Assembly: GCF_000711975.1 (NCBI RefSeq) | Contig: NZ_JONT01000007.1 | Coordinates: 87,745 to 151,744 of the forward strand | From: Desulfofalx alkaliphila DSM 12257 | GTDB lineage: Bacteria > Bacillota > Desulfotomaculia > Desulfotomaculales > Desulfohalotomaculaceae | Direction: 5' to 3' | Length of the DNA: 64,000 nt | Shown: piece by piece, positions 37,573 to 45,952 of the stretch | How the letters are laid out: each line of letters begins with the position of its first letter | How positions within the stretch are numbered: position 1 is the stretch's first letter | Program-made: the position numbers and the translations under genes | The notes under the pieces: generated by a model | What the model was told of the DNA's origin: nothing | What the model saw: only the letters and a program-made list of their open reading frames with translations | Databases searched by the model: none

Positions 37573-39033
37573 CTATAATCTTCTAATTTTATAATCCCTG
37601 GGCATATCCTGGGCGGTTAGTCTTTTAATCTCCCCATTGGGTGATACAGGGTCACCCGTGCCACCCACCACTATTTTAGGGATGCGCATGGTTGGTTGGG
37701 CGTCCGATACCGGCACCCCTTGGCCGTCTTTACCGCAGGTGCCGATGGCAAAACCAAGGTCGCTGCCTACCAGGTCTACAATTCTCAGCACCTCCGGGCC
37801 GTTACCGGTGAGCGTTGCACCCCTTACCATGGGCCCTATTTCTCCGTCACTTATTAAGTAACCCTCGGCAACATCAAAGACAAAGTCCCCGGTGGTGGTA
37901 TTTACCTGGCCGCCGCCCATTTTTTTGACCAACAAACCTTCTTTGGTGTCTTTAATAATTTCCTCCGGATCTGTTTTACCGGCAGCAACATATGTATTGG
38001 CCATTCGGGGAATGGGTTTCTCCTGATAAGATTGCCTGCGCCCATGGCCGTTGGGCTGCCGTCCCTCTTTTTTGGCAGTGAGACGATCATATAAAAAATC
38101 TGTCAATACACCGTCTTTAATTAGCTCCACCGGGCGCGAAGCTACCCCTTCATCGTCAAAACTGTAGGAACCGTATTGATCCGGCATGGTGGCATCATCA
38201 ATTACCGTCACCAGTTCAGAGGCCACCTGTTGGTCTTTTTGGCCGGCATAAACAGATAACTGCCGCTGGACCAAATCTGCCTCTAAGCCGTGCCCGCAGG
38301 CTTCGTGCACCATGGTCCCCCCCGCTTCTCCGGCCATTACACAGGGCATCTTGCCTGTGGGTGCCGGTTTAGCATCCAGCATTTTTACCGCCCGCTCCGC
38401 TGCATGCCGGGCAATTTGTTCGGGGTCAAAACGATCAAAGAGCTCAAAGCCACACATACTGCCCACCGCATCATAACCCGTTTGAATGGTGCCGCCGTCA
38501 GCGGCCACGGCATTAACCATCAGCCTGGTGCGCACCCTTTCATCTTCCACATAATCGCCGTTGCTGTTGGCAATTACCACCTGCTGCACACTGTCACCAT
38601 AACCCACAATAACCTGTTTTATTTTGCTGTCATCAACCGAACGGGCAGCCCTTTCAGCCGCCTTTACCACCTCAACCTTTTGCTCGGTGGCTATTTCTTC
38701 GGGACGTTTTTTAAACTCAAATTTCACTGTGGGCTGCAGTTTGGTCAAGTCCAGGTTATAGTCTTTTTTGCCGCCCCGGGCAGCATGGCTGACCAACTTG
38801 GCAGCTTCAATTAAACCCTCTTTGCTCAAGTCGTTGGTATACCCGTAAGAGGTGTTTTCACCGCTCAGCACCCTAATACCGGCTCCCGCCTCATAGCCCG
38901 ACTGCACCCGTTCAATACGGCCTGCCTCCAGGCCAATGCCTGTGCCCCTTTTATACTCCACAAAAACGTCTGCAAAGTCCCCCCCGTTAGACAGTGCAGC
39001 TTCTAATACTTGCTGTAACACCTTTTTATCCAT
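37573..39033 (-). CDS. tldD: TldD metalloprotease
   Basis: The protein has 486 residues from the ATG at 39033, preferred over a GTG four codons earlier because AGGTGT is seven bases ahead. The zinc site is in MVHEACGHGLEAD (HExxxH). Other family blocks are GYTNDLSKEG, DDATMPDQYGSYSFDDEG and the C-terminal GTCGKDGQGVPVSDAQPTMR. With the nearby TldE-like protein it should form the active protease. Confidence 0.92.
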   Translation of the reverse strand: MDKKVLQQVLEAALSNGGDFADVFVEYKRGTGIGLEAGRIERVQSGYEAGAGIRVLSGENTSYGYTNDLSKEGLIEAAKLVSHAARGGKKDYNLDLTKLQPTVKFEFKKRPEEIATEQKVEVVKAAERAARSVDDSKIKQVIVGYGDSVQQVVIANSNGDYVEDERVRTRLMVNAVAADGGTIQTGYDAVGSMCGFELFDRFDPEQIARHAAERAVKMLDAKPAPTGKMPCVMAGEAGGTMVHEACGHGLEADLVQRQLSVYAGQKDQQVASELVTVIDDATMPDQYGSYSFDDEGVASRPVELIKDGVLTDFLYDRLTAKKEGRQPNGHGRRQSYQEKPIPRMANTYVAAGKTDPEEIIKDTKEGLLVKKMGGGQVNTTTGDFVFDVAEGYLISDGEIGPMVRGATLTGNGPEVLRIVDLVGSDLGFAIGTCGKDGQGVPVSDAQPTMRIPKIVVGGTGDPVSPNGEIKRLTAQDMPRDYKIRRL

Positions 39034-39091
39034 ATGTATAGACACCTACCTCTTTTAGAAAGCTATTTTATATATTAGACTGAACACTAAG

Positions 39092-39679
39092 TTATTGTCC
39101 ACCATTTTGCAAGTTATTATGCAAATTATGGTATTGAATTTGCACCTGCCCTGTGGGTTGGGGATGGGAGTAAAATATCAAGGTCAGTATAATATCCACT
39201 TCCTCTGTGTCAGAGGATGGGGCTGGGGTGACGGTAAACCGGGAAATGCTGCTGCAACTGCCCCAGGGGTAAGAATTCTCCAACCACTCTAAATATGAAA
39301 GCACCTGGGAATAGTTGCCCCGCACCACCACTTCAAAGGGCATTTCCGGATAGCCGCTATTTTCACCCACCGCTTGTGCCGTCAGCCTTACAATATTTAC
39401 CTGGTGGTCATTGGCCGCATTATCCATTGCCACAAAGAGGTTGCCGTCCCGCATGTCTTTAATATAGTATTGACCGGCGGCATCCCTTTTAGCGGGCAAG
39501 CTAAACACCACCGCCCTTGCCTCTTCCAATTGTTCGGCGGTGTGTTTTATCTGTCGGCTTAAACCAATATACTCTTTTAACTGGGGGCCCAACCAGCGGC
39601 CGCAGACCACATAAGAGACCACCAGGCCCAGCAGCACCGTTAATAACACCCGTTCTCTGGGAGTAAGTCTATATTTCAT
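39092..39679 (-). CDS. pilO: PilO-like type IV pilus assembly protein
   Basis: The protein has 195 residues from the ATG at 39679, which follows GGAGAGTGGAG and overlaps the pilN end. A membrane helix (about 11-29) and a coiled coil (about 35-65) precede a small ferredoxin-like domain with FEVVVRGNYSQVLSYLEWLEN, typical of PilO. With PilM and PilN it forms the inner-membrane alignment complex. It is the last gene of the cluster. Confidence 0.8.
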   Translation of the reverse strand: MKYRLTPRERVLLTVLLGLVVSYVVCGRWLGPQLKEYIGLSRQIKHTAEQLEEARAVVFSLPAKRDAAGQYYIKDMRDGNLFVAMDNAANDHQVNIVRLTAQAVGENSGYPEMPFEVVVRGNYSQVLSYLEWLENSYPWGSCSSISRFTVTPAPSSDTEEVDIILTLIFYSHPQPTGQVQIQYHNLHNNLQNGGQ

Positions 39680-40214
39680 CTCCACTCTCCGGAAAGGTAA
39701 TATGTATGATAAACTCCATGGTATCATGCTGTTCATTTAGCCGGCTGTTGACCAGTTCTGCCTGCCCAATATAAGGTAGCTGCTGCAGGTTGTGGATGTA
39801 TAGACCAATTGATGATAATCTTTCACCGCTACCTTTTATCACCAACTGCCCTTTTGCGTCCCTTAAGTTGTGTTCAATTAAGTTTACTTCCGTTAACCAC
39901 ACCCCGCCCGGCAGCCCTTGTTTTATATCTGCCAACACCTGATGCCATTTAATCTTGTTCGCCAAGAGGCCGGGCACCTGATTGGTGTCACCGGTTTGCT
40001 GCATCCTTTCGCCAATCAGCAGCAGTGCATCCAATTCCTTCTGCATTACAGGTAACATTTCCCTCTTGTTGTTTAAATCCGCTGAAAAAACAGCATAAGC
40101 CATAAGGATAGCGGCAAACACCACAACTATCATCGTCAGTTGGCACAGCCTGGATAATTTCAGCGGCGCCTGCGGCTGCAATTTTTTCGGCAATAAATTT
40201 ACTTTATTCTTCAT
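39669..40214 (-). CDS. pilN: PilN-like type IV pilus assembly protein
   Basis: At 181 residues it starts KNKVNLLPKKL, matching the conserved N-terminal NLLP motif of PilN that binds PilM. One membrane helix lies at about 25-45. A fimbrial assembly domain (GGVWLTEVNLIEHNLRDAKGQLVIKG in part) follows. Its start overlaps pilM by four bases. Confidence 0.85.
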   Translation of the reverse strand: MKNKVNLLPKKLQPQAPLKLSRLCQLTMIVVVFAAILMAYAVFSADLNNKREMLPVMQKELDALLLIGERMQQTGDTNQVPGLLANKIKWHQVLADIKQGLPGGVWLTEVNLIEHNLRDAKGQLVIKGSGERLSSIGLYIHNLQQLPYIGQAELVNSRLNEQHDTMEFIIHITFPESGDEI

Positions 40215-41080
40215 GGGTCACTCTCCCTGACGGCCAGGCCAAATGCCATTGCCAGGGCAGGTTCTAAGGTTGAGTCTGTATGTACCGGCAAGCCCAGCTT
40301 AGCCTCTAAATATTGGACCAATACCATATGTAAATCCTCTACACCGGTGAGGATAATTTTTTCTATGGGCTTATGGTTTGGACGATAAGCGTAAAGGGCC
40401 AGTGCCCTATTGACTTCTTCCACCAGTGCAGCCCCTTCTTTGCCTTGATAGTTCAAAGGACGCACATACTGAATTTTTTTATCGGCCACCATTAACAGCT
40501 GGGTGTTGGCACCGTCCAAATGCAACATGGCACAGCTAAAACCGGGTTTAGTCAACCGGTTCCGGGATAAGCGCCATAGGGCTGCGGGGTAAATATCTAT
40601 GACACTGAGCTTTAACCCGGCCAGTTTAAACACTTGATGATACCGGTGTATTTGACCAAGGGGGGCAGCTATCAAGAGCACCTCTATTTGCTCTTCCTCT
40701 TCATCTATATTAATGGGTAAATGTTCGGTAATATAATCCCTTTCATTTATTTGAAATTGATTGCAAGTTTCGTAATGGGCTGCGGTGGCCAATTCCTTTC
40801 CGCTCAAGAGAGGAAAGGTGGCGGTGCCCATCAGCAGTTGATGGTTAGGTAGCGCTGTAATAACCGGTTCTCCCCGGTAGTTTATTTTTGCAAAGCATTG
40901 CCTCAACGAATTAGCCAATTCTTCATTATTAATTTCTGTGTTCTTGGCACTGAGGCTAACGGTTCCGCTACCGGTAACCTCCGGCTTACCCCCTTTCAGC
41001 CTAATCTGCACCGCATTGATTTGCCGCTCTGCCACATCAACCCCCGTATAGAAGCCCCTGTTAAAAAACTTTTTAATCAT
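40211..41080 (-). CDS. pilM: PilM-like actin-fold pilus assembly protein
   Basis: The protein has 289 residues from the ATG at 41080, preceded by GAGGGGC. It has an actin/FtsA-like fold with VDVAERQINAVQI near the N-terminus, ITALPNHQLLMGTA, and VIDIYPAALWRL. It is cytoplasmic and binds PilN. In this cluster it precedes pilN and pilO as usual. Confidence 0.87.
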   Translation of the reverse strand: MIKKFFNRGFYTGVDVAERQINAVQIRLKGGKPEVTGSGTVSLSAKNTEINNEELANSLRQCFAKINYRGEPVITALPNHQLLMGTATFPLLSGKELATAAHYETCNQFQINERDYITEHLPINIDEEEEQIEVLLIAAPLGQIHRYHQVFKLAGLKLSVIDIYPAALWRLSRNRLTKPGFSCAMLHLDGANTQLLMVADKKIQYVRPLNYQGKEGAALVEEVNRALALYAYRPNHKPIEKIILTGVEDLHMVLVQYLEAKLGLPVHTDSTLEPALAMAFGLAVRESDP

Positions 41081-41092
41081 GCCCCTCACACC

Positions 41093-41539
41093 TTAAAAGG
41101 GCCCGTATTTTTCCCGCCATGAAACTATAGCTATTTTCCCTTCTTCATCCCCAGAGGGCCGGGTAATACGTGCCGTCACTATTAAAGTTTTTCTGGCCTT
41201 TTTATAGACACCCACCGAGGTAATTTGCACAGTAACCCAGTTGGGGCCCGTTGCTGTTTTGTTAACATTAACTTCCCTGATTTGCCCGCCGGCAAATTCC
41301 ACCGGGCCGGCAAATTCCGGTGCCCAAACCGACCAGTTGCTGTCAGCCGCCAACCGGGCCAGCGCCATCTCAACGCCCGCTTCAGCCACATAGTAAGCCT
41401 GTATACGCTCACCTTGTAACAGCGTACTTTCTTTAGTGTTAAATGACAGGTGCAAATAACTGCCGCCCAATAAAAATAAGACCGCCATAAGGCTCACAGG
41501 CAGCAGCAGCATATGCCCCCGTTGGCAGTTAAAAAGCAT
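41093..41539 (-). CDS. PilX-like minor pilin
   Basis: The protein has 148 residues from the ATG at 41539, behind GGGAG. Its N-terminus NCQRGHMLLLPVSLMAVLFL resembles PilX-type pilins, with a hydrophobic helix followed by the conserved AYYVAEAGVEMALARLA block. Unlike its neighbours it has no clear G-F/Y-T-L-x-E cleavage site, so processing by the prepilin peptidase is uncertain. Confidence 0.75.
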   Translation of the reverse strand: MLFNCQRGHMLLLPVSLMAVLFLLGGSYLHLSFNTKESTLLQGERIQAYYVAEAGVEMALARLAADSNWSVWAPEFAGPVEFAGGQIREVNVNKTATGPNWVTVQITSVGVYKKARKTLIVTARITRPSGDEEGKIAIVSWREKYGPF

Positions 41540-41605
41540 AAGCTCCCACCACATTCTCCATTGGCCATAAATTAAACCCAAGGGCGCAGGACACTGGCCA
41601 GGGCC

Positions 41606-42139
41606 TTAGTTATCAAATGTACGGATAGCCACCGAGGTGGTTAATACAAGGTCCGGTGTGCCTTCCCCGGAGCCGACCAGTGTTATTTCTACCCTATCCA
41701 CCGCATGGGCTTGGGTTCCCGGTGCAATGGGCCCATCAGAATTAAAATACTCTAATTTAAGCTCTTTAACATGGGACGATACCGGCAAACCGCTGCCAAA
41801 GGTGCGGCAAAGCTGCTTCTTGTCATCCACGTAATAACTTACCGTTTTGTAGTCAAAGTAAAAACAAAGTATTTGGCTGTCTAAGTCCGGTTGAAAACCG
41901 GCAGTGCTATTGACAAACAGTAATTTATCGCAATTTCTAAGCTCCCGGGAAATTTTATCCAGGGCAATGGATAGGTTTTCCTGCACATCAATCTGCCGCT
42001 GGCCCTGCCACCACATGGCGCTGCCCTGCAGCATAAATTTAAAAACAGCTGTCATTATAATGGACAGCAGTGTGATTACCAACATCAATTCTAATAAGGT
42101 GTAACCCTGCTGGTTTCGCCCTCTTAACACTGCCCTCAC
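41606..42139 (-). CDS. Prepilin-like protein, PilW/GspJ type
   Basis: A 177-residue protein with the prepilin site QQGYTLLELMLVITLLSI (cleavage after G) near 12-29, followed by a globular domain with CFYFDYKTVSYYVDD, which recalls PilW/GspJ minor pilins. It overlaps the next pilin gene upstream by four bases. It is expected at the pilus tip or as an initiator. Confidence 0.82.
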   Translation of the reverse strand: MRAVLRGRNQQGYTLLELMLVITLLSIIMTAVFKFMLQGSAMWWQGQRQIDVQENLSIALDKISRELRNCDKLLFVNSTAGFQPDLDSQILCFYFDYKTVSYYVDDKKQLCRTFGSGLPVSSHVKELKLEYFNSDGPIAPGTQAHAVDRVEITLVGSGEGTPDLVLTTSVAIRTFDN

Positions 42140-42537
42140 CTCTGGGCCTTAATCATGGTCAACTGTATGGTTTTTTGTTCTTGTTCCCATGGCCCGGGGT
42201 AACTGACCACCACCGTCACTTCCTTTAAGCGGTGCTGGCTCGGGCATTGTTCAACCTGTAAGCGGTATCGCCATTCACCGGCATAGGGGGCTTGGTCAAG
42301 GGGTCGCCAGCCATGGGATGTCACCCGGTGGTACTCTTCTGCCTTTACCGTCTCCAGTACATGCTGGGCCAAGTAAATGGCCTGGGTGGTATGCAAACCG
42401 GAATTGGCCATCCCTTTACTTTGTAAAAACATATTGCACAAGGGTATTACAGCAATGCCAATTATTGTTAGCGCAATTACCAGCTCCAGCAGCGTCATTC
42501 CTTGTATATTCCGCACCGGCTTAGGGAGGGGTTTCAC
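42136..42537 (-). CDS. Prepilin-like protein, PilV/GspI type
   Basis: The protein has 133 residues from a GTG at 42537, set so that the short leader ends at IQG|MTLLELVIALTIIG, the prepilin cleavage motif. A longer reading exists but would put about 50 residues in front of the motif. The mature domain has AIYLAQHVLETVKAEEY, as in PilV. Its start overlaps the preceding pilin gene, implying coupling. Confidence 0.82.
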   Translation of the reverse strand: MKPLPKPVRNIQGMTLLELVIALTIIGIAVIPLCNMFLQSKGMANSGLHTTQAIYLAQHVLETVKAEEYHRVTSHGWRPLDQAPYAGEWRYRLQVEQCPSQHRLKEVTVVVSYPGPWEQEQKTIQLTMIKAQR

Positions 42538-42997
42538 TGACCCGCACCCGCCCGGTGATGCTGGCCACCACCACGTATTTATGTTTTTGGGTATCTTTAT
42601 TGGATAACACCACCGTTCCACCGCCGCCGGAGGGCAAACCTTTGACACTTATATTTAAGCGATTATTAGGAAAATTAGTGCTCTCTAAATTAACGCCCGG
42701 CGGCAAAGTCACTGTTTTAAAAGATTGGTGGTTTTTAAAGAGCCGGTATTTATGTTCAGTGGGGGAAAATAGCAGATAATAGTTAGACATTTCTTCCTCT
42801 GTGGTGGCGGCAAGCTGCTGCAGGTAACGAATATCCCCGGCCATTTGCAGGGCCGCTGTTTCCAACCGGGCATTGCCCAGGTGACCGTTAAGTTTAGGCA
42901 GGGCCACCGCCAATATAATTGACATAACAGCCAGCACCGCCACCAATTCCACCAGGGTAAAAGCCCGGCAGTTGCTTAAGTGCTTGTACTTGCCCAT
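42521..42997 (-). CDS. Prepilin-like protein, GspH/FimT type
   Basis: A 158-residue protein. The cleavage site is CRA|FTLVELVAVLAVMSII near 12-28 (A rather than G at -1, which still allows processing in some systems). The mature part has LETAALQMAGDIRYLQQLA, the GspH/FimT pattern, and then beta-rich sequence. It is one of four prepilin-like genes in a row. Confidence 0.8.
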   Translation of the reverse strand: MGKYKHLSNCRAFTLVELVAVLAVMSIILAVALPKLNGHLGNARLETAALQMAGDIRYLQQLAATTEEEMSNYYLLFSPTEHKYRLFKNHQSFKTVTLPPGVNLESTNFPNNRLNISVKGLPSGGGGTVVLSNKDTQKHKYVVVASITGRVRVSETPP

Positions 42998-43000
42998 TGA

Positions 43001-43417
43001 TTAATCATCGCCGCCCGGGGAACCCTGTTTGGGCTCCCTGGTGTTATTGGTGATATATATATTATCGGCGGCATCGCCCTCACCGCTGGGCCCATGGGAC
43101 AAAATTATATAGCCCTTGCCATTAAGGGTATAGCTGTATTCCCTGTCCCAGGGATCTTTGATATCACCTAAACCGTTTTCTGCCATCAACTCTTTAAATT
43201 GCTCAGCCTTCGGGTACTCACTGTGCTCTAGGTTATAAAGCTCCACCAGCGTCTGCATTGACTTTAACTCTGCCATGGTTCGGCTCACTCTGGCCTTTTC
43301 CACCTGGCCGCTAAAACCGGGCATTGCAATGGCCACCAGCACCCCCATAATCAGCAGTACCACCATCACTTCCATCAAGGTAAAACCACCCTGGTTTCGC
43401 CACCACCCTTTATCCAT
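43001..43417 (-). CDS. Major pilin-like protein, GspG type
   Basis: A 138-residue protein. The class III signal NQGG|FTLMEVMVVLLIMGVL (cleavage after GG) is at 8-24. The mature domain reads ELYNLEHSEYPKAEQFKELM and IKDPWDREYSYTLNGKG, the GspG pseudopilin pattern, and ends Asp/Gly-rich. It is the first pilin behind pilC and is the likely main subunit. Confidence 0.86.
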   Translation of the reverse strand: MDKGWWRNQGGFTLMEVMVVLLIMGVLVAIAMPGFSGQVEKARVSRTMAELKSMQTLVELYNLEHSEYPKAEQFKELMAENGLGDIKDPWDREYSYTLNGKGYIILSHGPSGEGDAADNIYITNNTREPKQGSPGGDD

Positions 43418-43438
43418 AACACATCCCCCTAGAAAGCT

Positions 43439-44677
43439 TTAATAATTAATGGCCTCAATAACATTGAACATGGGCAGCACCATGGCAGCCATAATTAAGG
43501 CCACAAAAAAAGCCGTTACCAATAACAGTAACGGTTCCAATACCACCGACAGCCGGGAAACCGTCACATCCACCTCATCTTCATAAAAATCTGCGACGTT
43601 ATCCAGCATTCGCTGTAAATCACCACTTTGCTCTCCCACCGCCACCAAACGGCTGACCATCCGGGGAAAAACGGTACTTTTTTGTAGTGTTTCTGCCACC
43701 GTTCCACCCCGCTGCACTTCCCTTTGTACTTCGGTAATTACCCCGGATATTAAGCTGTTATTAATAATTTCCTTTGTGGTCTCCAGGGCAGTCAACAGGG
43801 GTACACCGTTTTCTATTAGGTGAGCCAAGGAGCGGCAAAACCTTGCCATATAAACTTTGATAAACAGGGGACCAAATAAAGGCAAACTGAACACCAATTT
43901 ATCTATGGCATTTTTAGCTTTAGTGTTTTCCCTTAACAAGGCAGGGTAATAAACGGCTGCGGCCACAATAATTAACAGCGGAATAAAAAATAAATACCAA
44001 AATTTATTAACTGCAGCCCCAAGGTCAACTAAAACCTTTGTTATCCAGGGCAGTTCAACCGCAAAGCTTTGCAGTGTGCCCACAAAATTAGGTAGCACAA
44101 ACAACAAGAGCACTGTCAATACTATGGCGGAAAAAGCCATTACCAAAAGCGGGTAGATGACTATTGTCTTTAATTTTGCCTTTATTGCATGTTCTTTTTT
44201 ATAATACTTGCCAAGGCTATCCAGTACCGTTTCTAATTTTCCGCTCTCTTCCCCCGCTTTAATAATGCCAATGAAAAATTGAGGAAAAAGGTCAGGGTGT
44301 TGCTCAAATGTTTCCCCAAGCGTACTGCCTGAATTTAGTTCCACTACCACCTTATTTAAAATATTTTTAAGACCTTTATTTTCAGTATGCTCCGTCAACA
44401 GATGCAACGCCTTAAGAATAGGCACTCCGGCCTTGATAAGTGTCGACAGCTGCTGACAAAATACCGCCAGCTCTTTACTGCTGACCGACGGCCAGTAATA
44501 AAACCCAATGCCTTCCTTTAGTTTTTGTATACCGCTGGGGTGAGGCTTAATATGTATGATATATAGATTTTGCCGCCGCAATTCAGCCACCGCGGCCATG
44601 GTATCTGTTGCCTCTATTACACCCTCCCTTAAATTGTTGCTTAGGTCTTTGGCACGATAATAAAAAGTTTTTTTCAT
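43439..44677 (-). CDS. pilC: PilC/GspF inner-membrane platform protein
   Basis: The protein has 412 residues. It has two repeated GspF domains with FCQQLSTLIKAGVPILKALHLL (in part) and FCRSLAHLIENGVPLLTALE, and membrane helices near 170-195, 220-240 and 380-405. It carries the assembly ATPase on the cytoplasmic side. It is cut off from pilB by a broken Abi gene and at least one terminator, so it must have its own promoter or rely on read-through. Confidence 0.92.
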   Translation of the reverse strand: MKKTFYYRAKDLSNNLREGVIEATDTMAAVAELRRQNLYIIHIKPHPSGIQKLKEGIGFYYWPSVSSKELAVFCQQLSTLIKAGVPILKALHLLTEHTENKGLKNILNKVVVELNSGSTLGETFEQHPDLFPQFFIGIIKAGEESGKLETVLDSLGKYYKKEHAIKAKLKTIVIYPLLVMAFSAIVLTVLLLFVLPNFVGTLQSFAVELPWITKVLVDLGAAVNKFWYLFFIPLLIIVAAAVYYPALLRENTKAKNAIDKLVFSLPLFGPLFIKVYMARFCRSLAHLIENGVPLLTALETTKEIINNSLISGVITEVQREVQRGGTVAETLQKSTVFPRMVSRLVAVGEQSGDLQRMLDNVADFYEDEVDVTVSRLSVVLEPLLLLVTAFFVALIMAAMVLPMFNVIEAINY

Positions 44678-45001
44678 TGGAAAACACCAAATTTAACTGA
44701 TATTTCTACTAAAAAACCAAGACTACAGTTTACAAGAATATATTTATATCTAATATTTTTAATATTCTATTTATTGGGAGAAAAATCCTTCTCAATTTAC
44801 ATAATTTTTACAAGTAATTACACCTTTTGTATTTTTGTTTAATAAATAACCCACAAACCTTTAGATGCAAGGTTTGCGGGGACTTTATCGTTTTTAACAG
44901 ATAATCTTTGTATCTATCCGGTTTTCTTCCACTCCAAAATTGGGCATAAAAAAAGCCCTAAAGCATAAGGATTCAGAGCTTGGGCTTTGGTTTAATTTAT
45001 A
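44678..45001. other. AT-rich gap between the Abi pseudogene and pilC
   Basis: No gene is visible. It contains a near-perfect hairpin CCCaCAAACCTT/AAGGTTTGcGGG (44851-44881) and the terminator at 44952-44988. The part nearest pilC is strongly AT-rich and presumably holds the pilC promoter, but I cannot point to a clear -35/-10 pair. Confidence 0.4.
44952..44988 (-). terminator. Terminator after the Abi pseudogene
   Basis: On the minus strand AAAGCCC and AAGC pair with GCTT and GGGCTTT, followed by TTTTTATG. It would stop transcripts from pilB or the Abi gene before pilC. Confidence 0.78.
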
Positions 45002-45895
45002 CTAATAAGCTGGGTAGCTAATATACTCCAGGAAATGGTTCTTTATAAAAAACTCTTTATTAGCTATAAACCTACCATCTATTAAGTCTTTTAATTCTCC
45101 CATGGTTTTTTTCTTGAGCTTTTTACTGGTGGCAACATTATTAAAAACATACAATGTAACAACAAAGTCGTGTCTGACCGGGTTTTTCATTTTGCTACTT
45201 CTTGCTACTCTGGAAATACCATCAATTTTAGATATAAAGTTCATAATCCTCATATTCAGAGTTACTCTTTTGCTATAAGGTATTCGCAAACTGTTTAGCA
45301 AACAACTATTATGAGCCGCTGCGTTTCTTAAAAATCGTACAGACCACAAATATTTCTCCATAGAACCCTTAGTCTTATATTTCTCATAATATACCTGATA
45401 TAATTTAGTAAAGTCACCAAAGCTTAATACCTCCACTATATTCCAGATAGCAAAATTCTTTTTGTATTTTTTTACCAAATCGGAGCACGCAGAGTCTTTT
45501 TTGCTGATTTTGTTCTTTATATAAGGGTATTTTAAAAAAAGTTCATCTATAATACTATATCCATCTTCCTTATCGTTACATGCAAAATCTCTGAGTAGTT
45601 GGGTCTTTAGATAATGTTCTGTATCCAGAGCTATTTTCATAATAACCCTTCTAAAATACATATCTAAGGTTGACATTTCTTTAAGATAAGCAAACTCCAA
45701 ATTAATGTATTTACCGACTTTCTCCCCTTCTAAATACTTTTCATAGTTTTTTGCATAGGATTTTATCTTAAAGTAGTAAGTATTATTTGTTAAAAAGCTT
45801 TTTGCTTCTTACTCATTAATGACATTAAACTGTATGCCACTTTTATTTTTCATATAATCTATCTGTTCATCTACCGACAGTTTTCTCTTCCCCAT
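45002..45895 (-). pseudogene. Abi_2 (AbiD/AbiF-type) abortive infection gene with an in-frame stop
   Basis: From the ATG at 45895, with a perfect AGGAGG site at 45901-45908, the frame gives MGKRKLSVDEQIDYMKNKSG and then TAA at 45809-45811 (codon 29). The same frame continues without further stops to 45002, giving 268 more codons with EAKSFLTNN, YYFKIKSYAKNYEKY, and the HEPN-like RNA-binding/cleavage pattern RFLRNAAAHNSCLL. The family usually has about 300 residues, so one base change at codon 29 inactivated an otherwise whole gene. An internal restart near 45700 could give a 232-residue N-truncated protein. Base composition is lower in GC than the pilus genes around it, a sign of insertion. 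Confidence 0.8.
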
Positions 45896-45952
45896 ATTTT
45901 GGCCTCCTGATACGATGGATTCCGATTAAGCAGCACCTTTTATCAATTTTCC

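Noticed and set aside
44851..44881. c-di-GMP or other riboswitch upstream of pilC
   Set aside because: Only a single long hairpin is present; I could not find the conserved GEMM core sequences or a second helix with a tetraloop receptor.
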